From: Rhizomys pruinosus
Lineage: Eukaryota > Chordata > Mammalia > Rodentia > Spalacidae
Assembly (NCBI GenBank): GCA_009823505.1
Contig: VZQC01006885.1
Location: 366,180-430,179 of the forward strand
Direction: 5' to 3'
Length of the DNA stretch: 64,000 nt
Shown here one piece after another: positions 44,298-56,225 of this stretch; the stretch's first letter is position 1, and each line of letters starts with the position of its first letter. Position numbers and translations under genes: made by a program. Below the pieces are notes generated by a model, which saw only the letters and a program-made list of their open reading frames with translations, had not been told where the DNA came from and did not search any database.

Positions 44298-45240
44298 AAT
44301 AACCTTAAATACTAATGGTCTAAACTCCCCAGTCAAAAGGCATAGACTGGGAGAATGGATTAGGAAACAGACTCCTTCTATATGCTGTCTACAAGAAACC
44401 CAACTCACCCTTAAAGACATACACCACCTTAGAGTGAAAGGATGGAAATATATAGTCCAAGCGAATGGTACCAAGAAACAAGCCAGAGAAGCTATTATAA
44501 TATCAGACAAAATAGATCTCAAAGTAAAATTAATCAGAAGAGACAAAGAGAGCCATTACATCCTTGTCAAAGGAACAATTAACTATGAATACTTCACAAA
44601 CTTAAATGTCTATGAACCAAACTCTGGTGCACCTAACTTTATAAACACTACTCTGCAGGAACTGAAGACACATATTAATCCTAACACACTAATAGTGGGA
44701 GACTTCATCTCCCCACTGACCCCCCTTGGATAAAACAACTGGACAAAAATAAACAGAGAGACAACAGAACCGAACAATCCAATGCAACAAATGGAACTCA
44801 TAGACATCTACAGAATATTCCACCCAAACAACAGAGACTACACTTTCTACTCAGCACCTCATAGAACATTCTCCAAAAGTGACCACATGGTGTGCACAAA
44901 AGAAATTTCAACAGGGCTGGAGAGATGGCCTAGCGGTTAAGAGCGCCAACCGCTCTTGCAGAGGACCCGGGTTCGATCCCCAGCACCCACATGGCAGCCG
45001 AGAACCATCTGAAACTCCAGTTCCAGGGGAATCCGACACCCTCTTCTGACGTCTGCGGCATTGCCCGACCCAGGTGCACACACTTGCATGCAGACAGTAC
45101 ATTCATACACATACAGAAATACATAATAATAAAAAAAATTAAAAAAAAAGAAATTTCAACAAATACAAAAGGATTGAAATTATTCCATGTATTCTCTCAG
45201 ACCACAGTGCAATAAAGCTCAATATGAACACCAGAATAAG
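44298..45240 (+). pseudogene. L1 ORF2 endonuclease remnant (L1 B)
   Basis: Begins in frame with 'NGLNSPVKRHRLGEW' and 'CCLQETQL', which holds the catalytic Glu of the L1 endonuclease. The conserved 'GDFN' reads 'GDFI' here, so a key Asn is lost. It stops at 44731-44733, continues in another frame, is split by a B2 at 44914-45145, and picks up again at 45162. Inactive. Confidence 0.82.
44914..45145 (+). mobile_element. B2 SINE in L1 B
   Basis: Clean B2 with A-box region 'tagcggttaagagcgcc' and B box 'gggttcgatccccag'. A perfect 16-bp duplication 'aaaagaaatttcaaca' lies at 44898-44913 and 45146-45161. Confidence 0.96.
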
Positions 45241-45879
45241 CGCAAATAGCTACAAGAACACATAGAGACTAAACAACACCATCCTGAATAATGAACTGGT
45301 CAGGGAAGAAATAAAGAGTGAAATAAAATTATTCATGGAACTAAATGAAAAAGACAATACAACACAACAAAACCTATGGGCTCTTTTAAAAACAGTCCTA
45401 AGAGGGCAATTTATAGCTGTAATTTCCCAGATTAAAAAAAAACAGAAAGAGAACAAATATATGATCTAACACTGCAGCTAAAAACACTTGAGAGACAATA
45501 GCAAATGAACCCTAAACGAAAAGACAGGAAGAAATCACAAAAATCAGAGCAGAAATCAATGGAATAGAAATACAGAAAATGCATAGAATCAACAAATCCA
45601 AAACAGTTTCTTTGAAAAGATAAAAAAAAATTTAAATATAGTACCAGTTACTCTTCAGCCCAGTTAACAAAAAAAAATAAAAAAAACAAAAAAAAACAAA
45701 AAAACCATATAAATACCTCTCCCTGCAGTAACTCCAAAACAATCTTATTCTGATGAAAGGGAATGGACCAAAGATAAAGACCCCAATCCTACTAGGGATT
45801 ACTTCAAAAGCCTATACTCAACTGAATTTGAAAACCTTTTGTGAGAAGTGGTTCTTCCTTTCCTTTTTTTCCATGACAA

Positions 45880-47100
45880 TTGGGACCCTGGGAACCAACG
45901 AAGCTTAACCAAGAAGAGACTGACAGTTTAAACAGACCCGTAATATATGAGGAAATTGAGGTTGTAATAAAAAACCTCTCACCTAAGAAAAGCCTGGGAC
46001 CAGATAAATCCACAGCAGGATTCTATAAAACAGTTAAAAAGGTCCTACAACCATTACTACTCAATCTGTTCAGAAGGATACAGAGGGAATTCTTCCAAAG
46101 TCCTTCTATGAAGCCAGCACCACTCTAATACCAGGCAAAGACACAAACAAGAAAGAAAGCTATAGACCCATCTCACTAATGAACATAGATGCAAAAATTC
46201 TCAACAAAATACTTGCAAATCACATACAGACCCACATCAAAAAGATCATCCCTCATGACCAAGTTGGATTCATACCAGAGATGCAGGGATGGTTCTACAT
46301 AAATAAATCAATAAATATCATAAAACCCATAAATGGACTGAAAGACAAGAACCACATGATCATCTCAATTGATACAGAAAAGGCCTTTGACAAGATCCAG
46401 CATCCCTTCATGTTTAAAGTGCTAGAGGGAATCAGACTGAAGGGAGAATTTCTCAACATGATCAAAGCCATATATAGCAAACCCACTGCCAGCATCACCC
46501 TAAATGGAGAAAAATTGGAATCATTTCCCTTAATGGTGGGAACCTAGCAAGGTCAAAGCCATATATAGCAAATCCATTGTCAACATCATCCTAAATGGAG
46601 AAAAAAATGGAATCATTTCCCTTAAATGCAAGAGCCCAGCAAGGCTGCCCCTTATTGCCACTCCTCTTCAACATAGTGCTTGAAACGCTTGCTAGAGCAA
46701 TAACACAAGAGAAGGAAATTAAAGGAGTACTAATCTGAAAAGAAGAAGTTAACCTATCCCTTTTTGCAGAAGATATGATAGTTTACCTAAGGGATGCTAA
46801 AAATGCCACCAGAAAAGAAACTATCTAGAAACTATTCAGAGTTTCAGTAAAGTGGTGGAATACAAAATTAACCTGGAAAGATCAGTAGCCTTTCTTTACA
46901 CCAACAATAAACAAGTGGACAGAAATAAGACCTTACCACTCAAAATAGCCTCAAAAATAATAAAATACCTGGGAACAAACCTAACCAAAGATACCAAAGA
47001 TCTCTACAACAAATATTTCAAACCACTGAAGAAGGAGAATGAAAATTACATCAAAAGATGGAAAGATCTCCTACACTCATGGATTGAAAAATTAATATAG
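45880..47100 (+). pseudogene. L1 ORF2 reverse-transcriptase remnant (L1 B)
   Basis: RT-domain pieces in several frames. 46179-46547 has '[17 protein letters not shown]', '[13 protein letters not shown]' and motif A '[15 protein letters not shown]'. The catalytic FADD box reads 'FAEDMIVYL' at about 46763-46789, with Glu for the first Asp. A 91/92-bp tandem duplication lies at 46462-46552 and 46553-46644. 46852-47100 continues with 'NNKQVDRNKTLPLKIASK'. No full frame remains. Confidence 0.85.
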
Positions 47101-48044
47101 TAAAAATGTCCATTTTATCCAGATTGATGTACAGATTCAATGCAATCTCAATCAAAATCCCCATGATTTTCTTCACAAACTTGGGCAAAAATCCTTAAAT
47201 TCATATGGAAAAACAAAATACCCAAATAGCTAAAACAACCCTGAGTGAAAATGCAATATAGGGGGGATTGCTCTACCAGACTTCAAGCAATATTACAGTG
47301 CCATAGTAATAAAGATACCCTGGTACTGGCACAAAAACAGACTCATTGACAAATGGAACAAAATTGAAGATCCAAACTTAAGCTCATACAGGTTCAGCCA
47401 CCTCATATTTGACAAAGGGGCAAAAAACCCTCAGTGGAGTAAAGGTAGCATATTCAGCAAATGGTACTGGCAAAACTGGATCACTATTTGTAGAAGAACA
47501 AAATGAAACCCCTACCTCTCACCCTGTACAAAAATAAACTCCAAATGGATCAAAGATCTTAATGTGAAACCCAAAACCCAGAAGGTGATAGAAGAAAAAG
47601 TGAGTCACCAGTGATTCATCTGACAGAACATTAACGTCAAGAATATATAAAGTACTCAAAAAAAAAAAAAAACCACAAAGAAGAAAACAAATGAGCTAAT
47701 CAAAAGATGGAGTAAAGAGCTGTACAGAGACTTCACCAGTGAAGTGGGAATGTAAACTTTTACAAGCATTATGGAAAGCAGTGTGGAGAACCCTTAAAAG
47801 TCTCAAAATGAGCCTACCATCTGACCCAGCCATACCACTCCTGGGTATATACCCACAAGACTCATCCTACCACAAGGTACATGCACATCTATGTTTATTG
47901 CAGCTCTTTTCACAATAGTGAAGAGCAGGAACAAACCCAAACGCCCCTCAACTGACAAGTGGATGAAAAAAATGTGGATATCTACACAATGGAGTACTAA
48001 TCGTGCTAAAGAAAGACAAGTTCATGAACTTTGCATGTAAATGA

Positions 48045-48412
48045 NNNNNNNNNNNNNNNNNNNNNNNNNNNNNNNNNNNNNNNNNNNNNNNNNNNNNNNN
48101 NNNNNNNNNNNNNNNNNNNNNNNNNNNNNNNNNNNNNNNNNNNNNNNNNNNNNNNNNNNNNNNNNNNNNNNNNNNNNNNNNNNNNNNNNNNNNNNNNNNN
48201 NNNNNNNNNNNNNNNNNNNNNNNNNNNNNNNNNNNNNNNNNNNNNNNNNNNNNNNNNNNNNNNNNNNNNNNNNNNNNNNNNNNNNNNNNNNNNNNNNNNN
48301 NNNNNNNNNNNNNNNNNNNNNNNNNNNNNNNNNNNNNNNNNNNNNNNNNNNNNNNNNNNNNNNNNNNNNNNNNNNNNNNNNNNNNNNNNNNNNNNNNNNN
48401 NNNNNNNNNNNN
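48045..48412. other. Assembly gap, 368 n
   Basis: A run of n from 48045 to 48412. It begins inside the ORF2 end of L1 B and stops at a (TA)n tract. Frames reported across it are artefacts. Confidence 1.
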
Positions 48413-48415
48413 TAT

Positions 48416-48464
<49 letters not shown>
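48413..48464. repeat. (TA)n microsatellite at gap edge
   Basis: About 23 TA units directly after the gap; probably the cause of the gap. Confidence 0.95.
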
Positions 48465-48469
<5 letters not shown>

Positions 48470-49420
48470 AATGCACATATCACCTGAATTGGAGGATTTT
48501 CTTTCTTTCTCTTTCTTTCTTTTACTGAAAGATGTCGCATTTTCCCCCAAGGAAGTGCTTGAAGGTTCCTCCTTGGCAAACCCAATCATCAATCCTGCCC
48601 CTGTGCTCCACACTGGGGTCCCTCCCCACCATGGTCATCCAAATGAGTTCCAGCATGTGTGTGTCCTGTCTTGATCTTCCTGCACTGGCTTCCATGACAC
48701 AGCCTGGGTAGTCCAACAATGTCTCTCTACACTCTGAAGGGGTGAAAGTCCAGTAGCCACTCAGTCCACATGCTGGATATCTCAGTAGTCCCCATCTGGC
48801 ATTGAAGGTTTGAAGGATTCTCAAATTTTATATCTGAAGTACAATTTCTCAGACTTTACTGATTATTTATTTATGGTTATACTTTACTTTTGGATGCTTA
48901 AGGACACACAGTTAGCCCAGATTAACCAAGGATTTTGTTTTCTCAAGGTCAGTTGAGGATCTGGTCCTCAAGGGTCACTCAGGTTTTTTTTTTTCCGCGG
49001 GGGGTGGGGGATGGCTCCTTTGGGCTTTTCAACCACCAGTTCCATCCACTCGAGGACACAGTTAGGTCTTGCTAGACCAGGCTTCTCTTTTTAAAGCATG
49101 AGCAGGCTTTCCTCTTTTTAGACTAGACACTGACTGAAGTCCCATTAGTGGATCTCCCAGACCTCCCTGCACAAGAAGACTGGTGACTCATCTTTGCAGG
49201 ACATTTCAAGAGATGCCTCCATTCATAGTCCCCTGAAACTTAGTTGACCTCTGAGGGCAATGAACAAAATTATCCTCTAGGTCCCTCAGCCAAATTGGTA
49301 TGGGTATTAAGTATGGTCATTAAGCACCAAGAAAGGCTAAGTTACACCAGCCTGATACATCACACCTATGCTAAAATTGTATCTTCTGAAAACAAACTGT
49401 GTGATATTTTCATATCATAT
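48470..49420. mobile_element. Probable ERV-derived dispersed repeat
   Basis: 48846-48945 and 49285-49360 match, in reverse complement, 39025-38830 ('agttagcccagattaacca', 'tggtatgggtattaagtatgg' against 'tggtatgggcattatgtatgg', 'gttacaccagcct'). The 340 bp between the two matching blocks is extra here. A 100-codon minus-strand frame (48522-48824) lies in the part with no counterpart. No retroviral protein motif was recognised. Confidence 0.45.
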
Positions 49421-50236
49421 TTCTTAACTCACTTTTTTCCATTGTAACTTTATGTTACTCTATAATATGTATACATGCCCACCATCATATACCAAAAATC
49501 CATAGTCTGAAAATAAATGGTAGGTTAGTTCTAGGACCTGTCTAGGGATTCATAATATAAGATCACAGTAGTGTTCAGATCATGAGGAATATAACATTGA
49601 TGTTGCTCAATTTACATTACAATCAGGTACTTGGTGCTAGCATGCACAGATGAGGGATACCATTCATCTTTTGCTTTTCTCGGACTGTGTTACTTCACTT
49701 AACATAATATCTTCTAGTTCCATCCATTTACCTGCAAATTTCTTGATATCATCTTTCTTTATTGCTACATAGAACTCCATTGTGTAGATGTGCCACATTT
49801 TCTCTATCTACTCCTGAGTTGCGGGGCACTTGGGTTGGTTCCAGCTCTTTGCTATTGTGAAGAGAGCTGCAATAAACTTGGCTGTACATGTGTCTTTGTG
49901 GTAGGATGAGTCTTGTTGGGTATATACCCAGAAGTGGTATGGCTGGGTCAGCTGGTAGGCTCATTTGAGTCTCTTAAGGGTTCTTCACACTGTTTTCCAT
50001 AATGGTTGTACAAGTTTGCATTACCACTAGCAGTGGATCAGTGTTTTCCTTTCCTTACACCCTCTCCAGCATTTGGTATCATTTGTTTTCTTGATCCTAG
50101 CCAGCCTTATCAGAGTGAGATGATATCTTAAAGTGGTTTTGATTTGCATTTACTTAATTATTAGCGACATTGAACACTTTTTAAGATGTTTCTCAGCCAT
50201 CTCTATTTCCTCACTTTGAAGTCTCTGTTCAGCTCT

Positions 50237-50734
50237 TTACTCCATTTTTGAATGAGTCATTTGTTTTCTTCTTTGTTTTTTGACTAGTTTATATATTCTG
50301 GAAGTTAGGGCTCTGTCAGATGTATCAGAAGAGAAGGTTTCCTCCCACTCTGTGGGTTTTCTCTTCACTTCCCTTATTGTTTCTTTTGCTGTACAGAAGC
50401 TTTTGAGTTTTATGAGGTCCCACTTGTCAATTATTGACCTCGTTTCCTGTGCAGCTGAGGTCTGATTTAGAAAGTCTTTTCCTATGTCTATGTCTTGTAG
50501 GTTGCTGTCAACTTTTTCTTCTATCACCTTCAAAGTTTCGGGTTTCACATTGAGGTCTTTGATCCATTTGAAGTTGATTTTTGTACAGGGTGAGAGGTAG
50601 GGGTTTAATTTTATTCTTCTACAAGTGGCAATCCAGTATAACCAACACCATTTGCTAAAGATGCTGTCTTTCCTCCATTGAGAATTTTTGGCCCCCTTGT
50701 CAAATATGAGATGGCTGAAATTGTAAGTGCTCAA
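50237..50734 (-). pseudogene. L1 ORF2 C-terminal part (L1 C)
   Basis: 165 open codons. Signatures of the ORF2 C-terminal domain: 'HLIFDKGAKNSQWRKDSIFS', '[17 protein letters not shown]', 'GKDFLNQTSAAQETRSIIDK' and 'LIKLKSFCTAKETI'. The cysteine-rich segment expected further 3' is not in this frame. The frame continues from RT with breaks. Confidence 0.85.
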
Positions 50735-51775
50735 GTTTGGATCTTCAGTTTTGTTCCATTGGTCAACAGGTCTGCTTTTGTTCCAGTACCAAGCTATTTT
50801 TATGACTATAACCCTGTAGTACAGTTTTGCTCTTTTCTCTCAGGGTTGCTTTGAATATTCATATGAGATAAAGATTTTTTTTTCAAAGCATGTGAAGAAA
50901 GTCTTTGGGATTTTAATTGGCTTTGCATTAAATCTGCATATTAATTTGGGTAGAATGAAGATTTTTACTATATTAATTTTTCCAATTCATGATCATGGGA
51001 TGTCTTTCCATCTTCTGATGTCATTTTCAATCTACTTCTTCAGGGGTTTATAAATTTTGTTGTGGAGCTCTTTGATATCTTTGGTTAGATTTGTTCCTAG
51101 GTACTTTATTTTCTTGAGGCTATTTTGATTGGAAAAGTCTCCTTATATTCTTTCTTTAGTTACTTGTTGTTGGTGTAAAGAAAGGCTACTGACTTTTCTA
51201 GGTTAATTTCATATCCTAACATGTTACTGAAACTCTAATCGTTTCTAGGAGTTTTCTGGTTGAGTTTTTAGCATCCTTTAGGTAAACTATCATATCATCT
51301 GCAAAGAGGGATAATTTGACTTCCTCTTTTCCAATTAGTACTCCTTTAATTTCCTTTTCTTGCCTTATTGCCCTAGCAAGTGTTTCAAGCTCTATATTAA
51401 ATATAGAGGAGTGGTGACATGGGGCATCCTACCTTTAAGGCGAATCCTTCTAACTTTTATACATTTAGGATGATGTTGGTTGTGGGTTTCTTGTATATGG
51501 CTTTGATCATGTTGACGAATGTTCCTTTCAGTCCTATTCTCTCTAGGACTTTAAACACGAAGGGATGCTGGATCTTGTCAAGGGCTTTTTCTGCATCAGT
51601 TGAGATGATCGTGTGGTTTTTGTCTTTCAGTCCAGTTAAGTGTTTTATGATATTAATTGATTTATGTATATTGAACCATCCCTGAATCCCTAGTATGAAT
51701 CCAATTTGATCTTTTTGATGTGGGTCTGTATGCGGTTTGCAAGTATTTTGCTGAGAATTTTTGCATCTATATTCA

Positions 51776-52093
51776 TTAATGAGATGGGTCTATAGCTTTC
51801 TTTTTGCTTGTATCTTTGCCTGGTTTTGGTATTAGAGTGATGCTGGCTTCATAGAAGGAGTTTGGGAGAATTCCCTCAGTTTGTGTCCTTCTGAACAGTT
51901 TGAGTAGCAGTGGTTGTAGGACCTCTTTAAATGTTTTATAGAAACCTGTGAAACCATCTGGACCAGGGCTTTTTTTAGTTGGTAGGTTTTTAATTATGTC
52001 TTCAATTTCCTCAAATATTATGGGTTTGTTTAAGCTGTCAATCTCTTTTTCATTTAGCTTTGGTGATTCCCAGGATTTCAGATATTCATCCAT
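51776..52093 (-). pseudogene. L1 ORF2 RT domain, N-terminal part (L1 C)
   Basis: 105 open codons with '[16 protein letters not shown]', '[20 protein letters not shown]' and '[20 protein letters not shown]', which are RT-domain motifs 0 to 2 of L1 ORF2. The frame shifts afterwards. Confidence 0.85.
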
Positions 52094-53439
52094 TTCCCTT
52101 AGGTTTTCAAATTTAGTAGAGTATAGGTTTTTGAAGTATTCCCATATGATTGCCTGGATCTTTCATTGTATGTTGTGATGTTTCCCATTTCATCACGAAT
52201 TTTATTGATTTGGAATTGCTTTTTCTTTCTTTTGGTTAACCGGGCTAGAGGTCTTATCTCAAAGATAAGATATTCTAGAGGGGCTAGAGGTATTCTCTCA
52301 AAGAACAAACTTCTGGAATCATTGATATTTTTGTGTTGTTTTCTTTGTTTCTATTTCATTGATTTCTGCTCTGATTTTTGTTATTTATTCCTCTCTGTTG
52401 TGTTTTGGGTTCATTTGTTGTCTTTTGAATGTTTTTAGCTGCAGAGTTAACTCATTTATTTGTGCTCTTTCTTTTTATTTTAATGTAGGCACCCAGGGCT
52501 ATAAACTTCCCCCTTAGGACTGCTTTTAAGGTGTCCCATAGGTTTTGTTTTGTTGTACTATTATTGCCGTTTAGTTCCAGGAATACTTTTATTTTTTTCT
52601 TTATTTCTTCCTTGACCCATTCATTATTCAGGAGTGTGTTGTTTAGTCTCTATATGTTCGTGTAGGTATTAGAGCTTATCCTGGTGTTGATATTGAACTT
52701 TATTGCACTGTGTTCTGATAGAATGCATTAAATTATTTCAATCTTTTTGTATTTGTTGAGGTTTTTTTCTGCGTTCCTGTATGTGGTCAGTTTTGGAGAA
52801 TGTTCCATGGGGTGCTGAGCAGAAAGTGTATTCTCTGGTGCTTGGGTGGAATATTCAGTAGATGTCTTTGAGTTCCATTTTCTGTATCATATTGTTCAGT
52901 TCAGATATCTCTCTGTTTATTCTTTGTCCTGTTGACCTGTCCAAGGTGCTAAATGGAGTACTGAAGTCCCTTACTATGAGTGTGCTGGGGTTAATCTGTG
53001 CCTTGAGGTCCTATAGAGTTGTGTTTATAAATATTGGTGCACTGGAGTTTGGTGCATATATATTCATGATTGCAAGTCTTCATGGTTAATTTTCCCATTA
53101 CTAAGGATGTAATGGCCCTCTTTGTCTCTTCTGATTGCTTCTACTTTGAAGTCTATTTTGTCTGATATTAAAATAGCAACTCCTGCTTTCTTTTTGGTAC
53201 CATTTGCTTGGAATATTTTTTCCCTTCTTTCACTCTCAGTTGGTGCCTATCCTTGAGGGTGAGATGGGTTTCTTGTAGAAAGCATATAGATGGATTCTAA
53301 TCCATTCTCCTGGTCTATGCCTTTTGATTGGGAATTTTAGGCCATTAATATTTAAGGTTATAATTGAGAGATGTGTGTGCTTCCTTTCCCGTTATCATCT
53401 ATTTGCATTTTTGGTTTAGGTTTCTACTTTTGCAGGTAT

Positions 53440-54649
53440 GCTTTTATTAATTTTTCCTTTCAAGATAGCTTGAAAGGAAAAGGTAGGATAGCTGCTCCTC
53501 TCCTCGGCCCTTTGAATTGCTTCAAGTATTCTCTGAAATTTTGGTTTTCTAGACATATATTCTTTCATCTTGTTTATGTCATGGAAGATTTTTCTCTTTC
53601 CTTGAACTAGAATCGACATTTTTGCTGGTTATAGTAACCTGGGTTGGCATTTGTAGTCGTTTAGCACTGGGAATGCTTTGGTCCATGTTCTTATTGCTTT
53701 TATGGTTTGCACTGAAAAGTCAGCTATAATTCTAATTGGTTTCCCTTTATATGTAACTTGTCTTTCTCTTGTGGCTTTTAGAGTTTTTTGTCTTTGTATT
53801 GGATGTCTAGCGTTTTAACTATGATATGGCGTGGGGAGTTTCTTTTGTGGTTTTATCTATTTGGTGTTCTGTGTGCTTCTTGTATTTGTATGGGTTTGTC
53901 TGTTTAAGTTTGGGAAAATTTTCATCTTTTATTGTGTTGAAGATCTGATCAATACCATTATCTTGGAATTCTTCTCCTTCCTTTATCCCTGTGATGCAGA
54001 GGTTTTATCTTTTCACAGTATCCCACATTTCCTGGTTGTTTCATTCTTGTGTATTTTTAAATTTTTCATACTCTTTACTTGAGCTTTTTAGTTGTTCTGT
54101 GTTATCTTCTAGGTCTGATATTTTTTCTCTGCTTCCTCCATTCTGCTTCTGAGGTTTTTTCCCATTCTTTCTTCTTGATTTTTGGATGTTTGATTTTATT
54201 TTTTATTTTGTCTTGTGTTTTCTTTACTATTTCTACTTCCTTTTGGAGCTTCTCAATCTCTTCTTGTAGCTCCTTGCTTCACTGGTTCGTTTCCTTTTTC
54301 ATTTCAGCATGGGATCTTTTCAGTGTTTCCACTTCCTTCCAGAGTTTGTCATTTTCTCCCTCTAGTTCTTTCTGAAGTTTGTCATTTTCTTCTTTTAATT
54401 CTTCCAAAGATTGTCATTCTTTCCCTCTAGGTGTTTTCTGAGTTTTTAATTCTCTCACCTTAGTTCCAGTTCCATGATTTCTTTGAATATATCTGTGGTT
54501 GTTTTATGATCTGTTTCCTGGGCTACCTCCATGGATGTCACATTGTGGGTATCCTCCATAGATTCACTAAACTTTAGTGTGGAATTATTCTGTGCTTTTC
54601 CCATATTGTTCTTTCTTTGTGCTCTTGGCATGTGGATTTCCTTTTGCAT
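53440..54649 (-). pseudogene. L1 ORF1 remnant (L1 C)
   Basis: Starts with 'MQKEIHMPRAQRKNNMGKAQ' at 54649, followed by a coiled-coil region and, near its end, 'GKRKIFHDINKMKEYMSRKP' (53416-53619), the ORF1 C-terminal domain. The two ends are in separate open pieces with breaks between. Confidence 0.8.
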
Positions 54650-54949
54650 TCTGTATTCTGTATGTGAATCACAAATGCCTCTTCACCCTATTGAAGGATC
54701 ACTTTCCCTGATTCCTTCTCTTTATTTATGGAATGTTTACTTTTCTAGATTTCAAGCTTTCAATTTTTGTTGTATATCGGGAGATATAGCTTACTCTTCC
54801 CTTTCTATTCTGCAAGAACTGGGTAGATAACAGTCGTTATGACACCCTCTGATCCCTGCGCTCCCTCTGCTGCTGCCAGCCAGTTACTCTAGGTTGGTTG
54901 TAGAGCTTACTAAACACTCCCTCCAGAATTCCAGTTGGAGGGTGGCTGC

Positions 54950-55182
54950 CTGTTTAACCAGCGGCCCAGTACCCTGCAGCTGAGCTGGTCTGGCCCAGGT
55001 CACCCACCTGTGTGCTTGGCAGGCCTAGACTCTCTTTCCCACATTCCCCTACCAGACACAGCACAGTGGCCTACAGCTGGGCAGGTCTGGCCCAAGTGAC
55101 CCACCTGTGTGCCCAGTAGGCCTAGCTGCCCTTTCCCACAATCCCCTACCAGATGCAAATGTGGCCTGGTAGCCTGTAGCTG
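54950..55182 (-). promoter_or_regulatory. L1 5' UTR promoter monomers
   Basis: Tandem units of about 97 bp. One full unit is 55046-55142; the next begins at 55143 and is cut at 55182; a diverged unit precedes it. Shared words: 'cccctaccaga', 'ggtctggcccaagtgaccca', 'cacctgtgtgcc', 'gccctttcccaca'. GC-rich relative to surroundings. Rodent L1s drive transcription from such monomers; this monomer type is not one I can name. Confidence 0.8.
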
Positions 55183-55340
55183 ATATTTGCATTAGTAAAT
55201 CACTTAAGGGGCTCTAGAATCAATCCACCACTTACTTTCAGATTCTGTAATTACTGTATATGAGTGGAAAGTATGTATTCATATTTTAGAGTAATATAAA
55301 ATTAAAGGAAGAGAATGTGAATTCCTAAACATAAGAAAAG
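55183..55340 (+). mobile_element. L1 3' UTR fragment
   Basis: 'gctctagaatcaatccaccact' and 'tgagtggaaagtatgtattc' match 57370-57480 closely (quoted in part). It abuts L1 C head on. Confidence 0.75.
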
Positions 55341-56225
55341 GACTGAGAGAAAGATGCAGGATAGTTATGGCAGAGTACATGATCTAGGGTGGGGTATATT
55401 TGCAAGAGTGATAGGGCTGGATCATGTGGTACGCTATTTCTAGATTTTGAATGCTGCACAGTGGCTTCACCCCCACCAGCTGTGAACAGGCATCCAACAA
55501 TTCAGGTAATAAAACCAACTATTGACAAATGGGGACGTTATGAAACTACAAAGCTTCTGAACAGCAAACAGCACCATCATTCACATGAAGAGGCAGCATA
55601 CATAAGGTGAAAAACTTTTCATCAGCTGTACACCCACCTGACAGAAAGTTAGTATCTAAAATATACAAAGAACTAAAAAATAAATAAACAAGCACTAGAA
55701 AAACAAACAACCCAGTTAAAAACTGGAACAAGAAAATAGAGTTCACAAAAGATGAATAAAAAAGCCTGAGAAATATTTCTTAAAATATTCAATATCTTTA
55801 GCCACAAGGAAAATGCAAACTAATACTACTTTGAGATTTCATCTTACTGCTAAGATCTCAAAAAAAAGGACAAATGTTAAGTATGTGGGGAACATTTAGA
55901 TTCTAATTTTATATGTGTGTATTTATGCCTGGTAAGTATGTGCAGATACCTGGAAACCAGAAAGAGGCCCTAGAGCAGGGCAAGGGTTAAGAGGCTTTAA
56001 GAGAATGAAATGGGAGTTTAATAGAACAGATGCAATATGGAAGTAGAAGGGGAAATACTAGAGGTGGAAGGGTTCAGTTGGGAATGGACAGCAGGGAGAC
56101 TGTGTAGGAGCAGAGAGTTAACTGAAACTAGGTATGTATGAAAATGCCACAAGGAAATCTGCCTCATAAGCTACTTAAATTTTTTCAAATAATGTCATGC
56201 ATACATTTTTAATCCATAAAAGGAT
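55341..56225 (+). mobile_element. L1 ORF2 3' end and 3' UTR, older
   Basis: Older L1: 'ctgaacagcaaacagcacc', 'caaagaactaaaaaataaat', 'cacaaaagatgaataaaaaa', then an Lx-like 3' UTR with 'gggagtttaatagaacagatg' and 'gcagagagttaactgaaac' (quoted in part). Confidence 0.7.

Larger units (their letters stand above)
42849..48044 (+). mobile_element. L1 retrotransposon B
   Basis: Plus-strand L1: short 5' UTR (42849-43074), ORF1 remnant, ORF2 endonuclease and RT remnants, ORF2 C-terminal end, cut by an N gap at 48045 before its 3' UTR. A B2 interrupts the endonuclease region. There is an internal deletion at about 47605 (about 200 bp relative to L1 C) and another near 47750. Many stops; inactive. Confidence 0.93.
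49560..55182 (-). mobile_element. L1 retrotransposon C, near full length
   Basis: Minus-strand L1. From right to left: 5' UTR with promoter monomers (55182-54950), ORF1 region (54649-53440), ORF2 endonuclease (about 53330-52400), RT (about 52100-51000), C-terminal part (50734-50237) and the ORF2 end and 3' part (to about 49560). The FADD box is intact at about 51290-51315 ('[10 protein letters not shown]' on the minus strand). Stops and frameshifts break ORF1 and ORF2, so it is probably inactive, but it is the most complete L1 in the window. Confidence 0.94.

Noticed and set aside
44914..45000. tRNA-like A and B boxes in B2 and ID elements
   Set aside because: They are SINE promoters; no acceptor stem, anticodon arm or 3' CCA-type end of a working tRNA is present.
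47948..48613. Frames of 148 to 221 codons across the gap
   Set aside because: They consist mostly of unknown residues from the n run.
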